DNA of 64,000 bases from Oscillospiraceae bacterium. Lineage in GTDB: Bacteria; Bacillota; Clostridia; Oscillospirales; QAMX01. The DNA lies in contig SVLY01000006.1 of NCBI GenBank assembly GCA_015067715.1, positions 1 to 64,000 on the forward strand, in the 5' to 3' direction. Positions 61,204 to 64,000 of this stretch are shown piece by piece (the first letter of the stretch is position 1; every line of letters begins with the position of its first letter). The translations under genes were made by a program, and so were the position numbers. Below the pieces are notes generated by a model that saw only the letters and a program-made list of their open reading frames with translations, ran no database searches and was not told the DNA's origin.

Positions 61204-62580
61204 GTGGCAAGAGTAACAGATATGACCGTGGGAAATCCCACGAAGCTTCTTGTGGGCTTTGCCCTGCCCATGATGTTCGGCAACCTTTTCCAGCAGATGT
61301 ACAGCCTTGTGGACACCCTCGTGGTGGGCAGGGGCGTTGGCGTTAACGGTCTTTCCGCCGTTGGCTCTGCGGGATGGCTGGACTGGTTTTTCCTGGGAAA
61401 CATAATGGGACTTATGCAGGGCTTTATGGTGCTCATCTCCCAGCGCTTCGGCGCGGAGGATCTCAAGGGCATGAGAAAGGCCGTTGCAATGTCCATATAC
61501 CTGGCAATTGCGGCAACCGTGCTGTTTACAACGGTCGCCCTTCTCACCGCCCGCCCCATTCTTGAGATACTCAAGACTCCGGACGCCACCATCGACATGT
61601 CCCACAGCTACATACGCATTGTCTTCATGGGCATTCCCATTATCGTTATCTACAACCTGCTGGCCTCCATCCTCCGTGCACTTGGAAACAGCAAGGTTCC
61701 CCTTGTGGCGATCATTATCGCATCCGTTATGAACATCGGCCTTGACGTTCTCTTTGTCATCGGCTTTAAGTGGGGTGTCGTTGGCGCTGCCGCCGCAACC
61801 GTTACCTCTCAGCTTTTCTCTGCGGTATTCTGCTTTATTGCCGTGCTGAGAGTCCCTCAGCTGAAAATGGAAGCCGAAGACTTCAGGCCCGACTGGCCGG
61901 TCATGGGCAGGCTTCTCAAGCTGGGTCTGCCCCTTATGTTCAACAGCTTCGTCATCTCCGTGGGCGGACTTGTGGTTCAGTATATCGTCAACGGCTTCGG
62001 TCCGGTCTTCGTGGCGGCTGTCACTGCGGCAAACCGGGTTTGCGGACTTATGGAGCAGGCCGGCGTTTCCGTTGCAACGGCGGCAGGTACCTTCACCGGC
62101 CAGAACTACGGCGCCAAAAAGTTTGACCGCATTCGCCAGGGCGTGAACAGGGCAATGATGATCTCCGTTTCCATCGCCTGGATTCTGGGCGCCATCGTTG
62201 CGGTGTTTGCCCGGCCCATCATCAGGTTCTTCGTTGAGGACGAGCCCGAAGTGGTGGAGCAGGTGGTGGATATGGCTCACCCCTATATGCTCATCATCTG
62301 CGGATTTCTCTGGATGCTCTACCTGCTCTACGTTTACCGCACCTCTCTCCAGGGGATGGGTGACTCCATTACGCCCTTTGTTTCGGGCATTATCGAGCTG
62401 ATCTTCCGTATCGGCATAGTGCTTGCCCTGACCCGTTTCGTGGGTGAATACGGCGTGTATTTTGCAGAGGTCTCTGCCTGGGCGGGCGCGGCAGTACTGC
62501 TGGTCACGGTGTATTACTTCAAACTTAATAAGCTCTGTCCCCGGGGGAAAAAATCTCCGGAAGCTGGAATTGAAGCCTGA
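61204..62580 (+). CDS. MATE-family efflux transporter
   Basis: A 458-residue membrane protein with about twelve helices and two related halves. The family N terminus MTVGNPTKLLVGFALPMMFG, and GNLFQQMYSLVDTLVVGR just after, are typical of the DinF/Firmicutes MATE branch, which exports cationic drugs or metabolites with sodium or protons. The substrate is unknown. The start is GTG 61204, following AAGGAG by 11 bases. Confidence 0.92.
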   Translation: MARVTDMTVGNPTKLLVGFALPMMFGNLFQQMYSLVDTLVVGRGVGVNGLSAVGSAGWLDWFFLGNIMGLMQGFMVLISQRFGAEDLKGMRKAVAMSIYLAIAATVLFTTVALLTARPILEILKTPDATIDMSHSYIRIVFMGIPIIVIYNLLASILRALGNSKVPLVAIIIASVMNIGLDVLFVIGFKWGVVGAAAATVTSQLFSAVFCFIAVLRVPQLKMEAEDFRPDWPVMGRLLKLGLPLMFNSFVISVGGLVVQYIVNGFGPVFVAAVTAANRVCGLMEQAGVSVATAAGTFTGQNYGAKKFDRIRQGVNRAMMISVSIAWILGAIVAVFARPIIRFFVEDEPEVVEQVVDMAHPYMLIICGFLWMLYLLYVYRTSLQGMGDSITPFVSGIIELIFRIGIVLALTRFVGEYGVYFAEVSAWAGAAVLLVTVYYFKLNKLCPRGKKSPEAGIEA

Positions 62581-62592
62581 AGATTTAGTTGA

Positions 62593-62641
62593 AATAACCC
62601 ACCTGTTTCCCTGTGTTGCCCGGGAGAACAGGTGGGTTATT
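62593..62641 (+). terminator. Terminator of the xthA-MATE operon
   Basis: AATAACCCACCTGTT / AACAGGTGGGTTATT is a perfect 15-base stem with a GC-rich loop. It starts 12 bases after the stop codon. Confidence 0.85.
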
Positions 62642-62755
62642 GTGTTGAAAACAGAGGTTACTGCGGAAAATGATGGAACTGTAAAGTTAAGACACTTTTC
62701 ACGTGGGTCTTAAGGTGTAAAGCAAAAGAACAGACCGCGTAAAGTGTTTTGCACC

Positions 62756-63027
62756 GTTTCCACAAAGTTTTCCACAGTTTTCCACAGTGTGAATATGTGG
62801 ATAATTTCGGTTCAGGCCGGTATAAACAGAGTCAGATAAAACGGTCTTGTGTTATGGGTCGTCATTTTATTTGGCGGTAAAGGGCTGTTTGTCGGATAAT
62901 GTCAGTAAATATCGAATAATATGCCATAAGAAATTTTTATGGCGCAATAAGCCCCGTGTGAATAAATACAGAGTATGCATTCTGTATATCCTGTGGAAAA
63001 CTCTGTTCAAACCGTGAGTTTTCCACA
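62756..63027. other. Cluster of DnaA-box-like sequences around an AT-rich stretch
   Basis: Six nine-base sequences resemble the DnaA box TTATCCACA: GTTTCCACA (62756), TTTTCCACA (62768 and 62778, ten bases apart), a perfect reversed box TGTGGATAA (62796), TGTGGAAAA (62992) and TTTTCCACA (63019). The ~185 bases between the two groups are AT-rich and hold no gene. This layout recalls bacterial origins, but no dnaA or dnaN gene is in the window. With the neighbouring terminator and palindromes it accounts for the ~760-base gene-free stretch 62581-63342. Confidence 0.5.
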
Positions 63028-63040
63028 ATTGCCCCAGGTG

Positions 63041-63166
63041 TGCGAGGCCTTCCATGTGGGAAGTCTCGCAGTTTTATTCGCCTTAAGGCGAGTTGTATTG
63101 CTTCGCAGTTATATTCGGCTAAAAGCCGAGTGTTATTCGCTTTGCGAGTTTAGGAGCGAATAAAAT
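63041..63166. repeat. Second array of small palindromes
   Basis: A larger hairpin, GCGAGGCCTTCC / GGAAGTCTCGC, is followed by CGCCTTAAGGCG, a GCGAAGC-type stem (minus strand), CGGCTAAAAGCCG and CGCTTTGCG. They are separated by short A/T-rich linkers of the form GTT-ATT. The design is like the array at 6050-6203, with different stems and linkers. No gene is seen. Confidence 0.65.
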
Positions 63167-63196
63167 ATCACTATTAATATACTTTTTAAGACAGTA

Positions 63197-63229
63197 AAAC
63201 GGATGTGCAGAAATTCTACACATCCGTTT
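63197..63229. terminator. Hairpin between palindrome array and DUF5714 gene
   Basis: AAACGGATGTG / CACATCCGTTT is a perfect 11-base stem about 115 bases downstream of the DUF5714 stop on the minus strand. Confidence 0.6.
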
Positions 63230-63342
63230 AATATTTGTCTCATACCATAACAAGTAACATTTAGGCATCCAAATGTCACTTGTCAGGGAGACCTAAAACC
63301 CTTTTCCAAACAAATATCACCTATTCGATAAATTGGAATTTG

Positions 63343-64000
63343 TCACTCTGTGTAGTTTTTGTGGAAAGGGCATTTTTCCTGTCTGCATTGATTGTTCAAG
63401 TGTGAACGAGTGCAGATCACAGAGTTCAGCTTCATATCGATATGTATTTTTTCGCTCGTGAATTTGATAGCTTCTATGATAGCAAGATAGGAATCTCTTT
63501 TACAGCAACGGGGGCCACCATTTTTGCCTATCGCATCTAATGCTCTTGCTGTCATCTGGTTGGATAATCCCCAGGCTTCACCTGCCAAAGGAGTGGCTTT
63601 CAAGGCAATGGAGATAAACATTCCCGTGCTGATGCCTGCACCGCACGCGCCCCAAAATCCGCACGCGCCGCCGGGGACTTGCTTTCCTCTTTTCTGAATT
63701 TCTCCAAGTGCGAACGCGAGATCAATTTCACCGCCTGCGTTTTTGTAAGCCGTCAGAAGCGCTGAGCCGACCATCGTATGATGCTCGGGGCCGTGCATAT
63801 GGCAAGACGGCATACTCATCATTTCTTCTAAAATCTCAATCGGATCATTGGATTTACTGTTCAGACAAATTGCAATAATACTGTCCATTCCGCTTGTATG
63901 GCATTCATCGCAGACGAAATGACCGTTGACACATCTTGTTTTACTGTATTGTTTTTTGTGGCAAAGCACACATTCCATTTCCTCGTCTGCATTGAGGTAT
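63343..64000 (-). CDS. DUF5714 cysteine-rich protein, N terminus outside window
   Basis: A cysteine-rich protein of unknown function. ECVLCHKK and HFVCDECHTSGMDSI look like zinc or Fe-S ligand sites. SMPSCHMHGPEHHTMVG and GACGFWGACGAGIS are typical of DUF5714 proteins of anaerobes, and CCKRDSYLAI and CRQEKCPFH close the domain. The frame is open to the window edge (YLNADEE precedes the ATG at 63978). That ATG has its ribosome-like GAGGAA directly against it, so the true start is probably outside. Base composition is more AT-rich than most neighbours. Confidence 0.75.
   Translation of the reverse strand, partial: YLNADEEMECVLCHKKQYSKTRCVNGHFVCDECHTSGMDSIIAICLNSKSNDPIEILEEMMSMPSCHMHGPEHHTMVGSALLTAYKNAGGEIDLAFALGEIQKRGKQVPGGACGFWGACGAGISTGMFISIALKATPLAGEAWGLSNQMTARALDAIGKNGGPRCCKRDSYLAIIEAIKFTSEKIHIDMKLNSVICTRSHLNNQCRQEKCPFHKNYTE

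Noticed and set aside
60370-62280. 636-codon open frame on the minus strand
   Set aside because: It runs antisense to xthA and the MATE gene, both certain from their motifs, has a His/Asn/Gly-rich composition typical of reverse-frame translation, and has no ribosome site.

Overview
The window reads as chromosome of an anaerobic, Gram-positive, Clostridia-type Bacillota. The grounds are gene order and content: the Firmicutes run ftsK-yicC-remA-gmk-rpoZ-priA-def-fmt-rsmB-rlmN-prpC-prkC-rsgA, the dxs-tlyA-argR-recN run, an [FeFe]-hydrogenase, and sigma-A-type promoters (TTGACA-17-TATAAT) with strong Shine-Dalgarno sites. There are no outer-membrane genes and no phage genes. Base composition is moderately GC-rich, apart from an AT-rich patch near 16.3-16.9 kb and parts of the right end. 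A gut-type glycan-fermenting habitat is an inference from the GH2, GH106-like and GH36 glycosidases.

Layout. 1-6 kb: glycosidases (GH2, cut by the window edge; GH106-like) around an ECF-type sigma factor with a long C-terminal extension and a CBS-pair protein. 6.0-6.5 kb: an array of small palindromes, a remnant of a tRNA-Leu 3' end, and an intact tRNA-Leu(UAG). 6.5-9.9 kb: a zinc-ribbon membrane protein, a phosphodiesterase-like protein, a PiT phosphate permease and a DUF368 (PopT-type) lipid-phosphate transporter. 10-13.9 kb: a methionine operon (metF, separate MetH reactivation protein, metH). 13.9-16 kb: murA and a single-gene chromate-type transporter. 16.2-17.6 kb: an acquired patch with REP-like hairpins, an S51 peptidase and a RAYT transposase that carries two REP sequences inside its own reading frame. 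17.6-23.2 kb: ygjP-recN-argR-tlyA-dxs.

The centre of interest is 23.4-36.9 kb. A consensus promoter precedes 13 tightly packed genes ending at one hairpin: esterase, group B-like [FeFe]-hydrogenase, an LDH-fold enzyme with the malate dehydrogenase specificity arginine, fumarase, HdrB, HdrC, HdrA, MvhD/FlxD, two Flx-type Fe-S proteins, FlxA-type NAD(P)H dehydrogenase, and a soluble two-subunit fumarate reductase with no membrane anchor. Read together they make a reductive branch (oxaloacetate to malate to fumarate to succinate) joined to a flavin-based electron-bifurcating Hdr-Flx complex. I propose a cytoplasmic, NADH-driven, ferredoxin-reducing fumarate reductase, with the hydrogenase able to discharge reduced ferredoxin as H2.

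37-43.4 kb holds a lipoprotein with an HEXXH motif, a divergent Gfo/Idh/MocA oxidoreductase and AraC regulator, a small lipoprotein and a GH36 alpha-galactosidase. 43.4-59.5 kb is a long leftward housekeeping run (apbE to ftsK). In it gmk, normally essential, is broken by an apparent two-base loss. 59.7-62.6 kb has a small membrane protein, xthA and a MATE exporter. The final 1.4 kb holds a cluster of DnaA-box-like sequences around an AT-rich stretch, a second palindrome array and a DUF5714 gene cut by the window edge.
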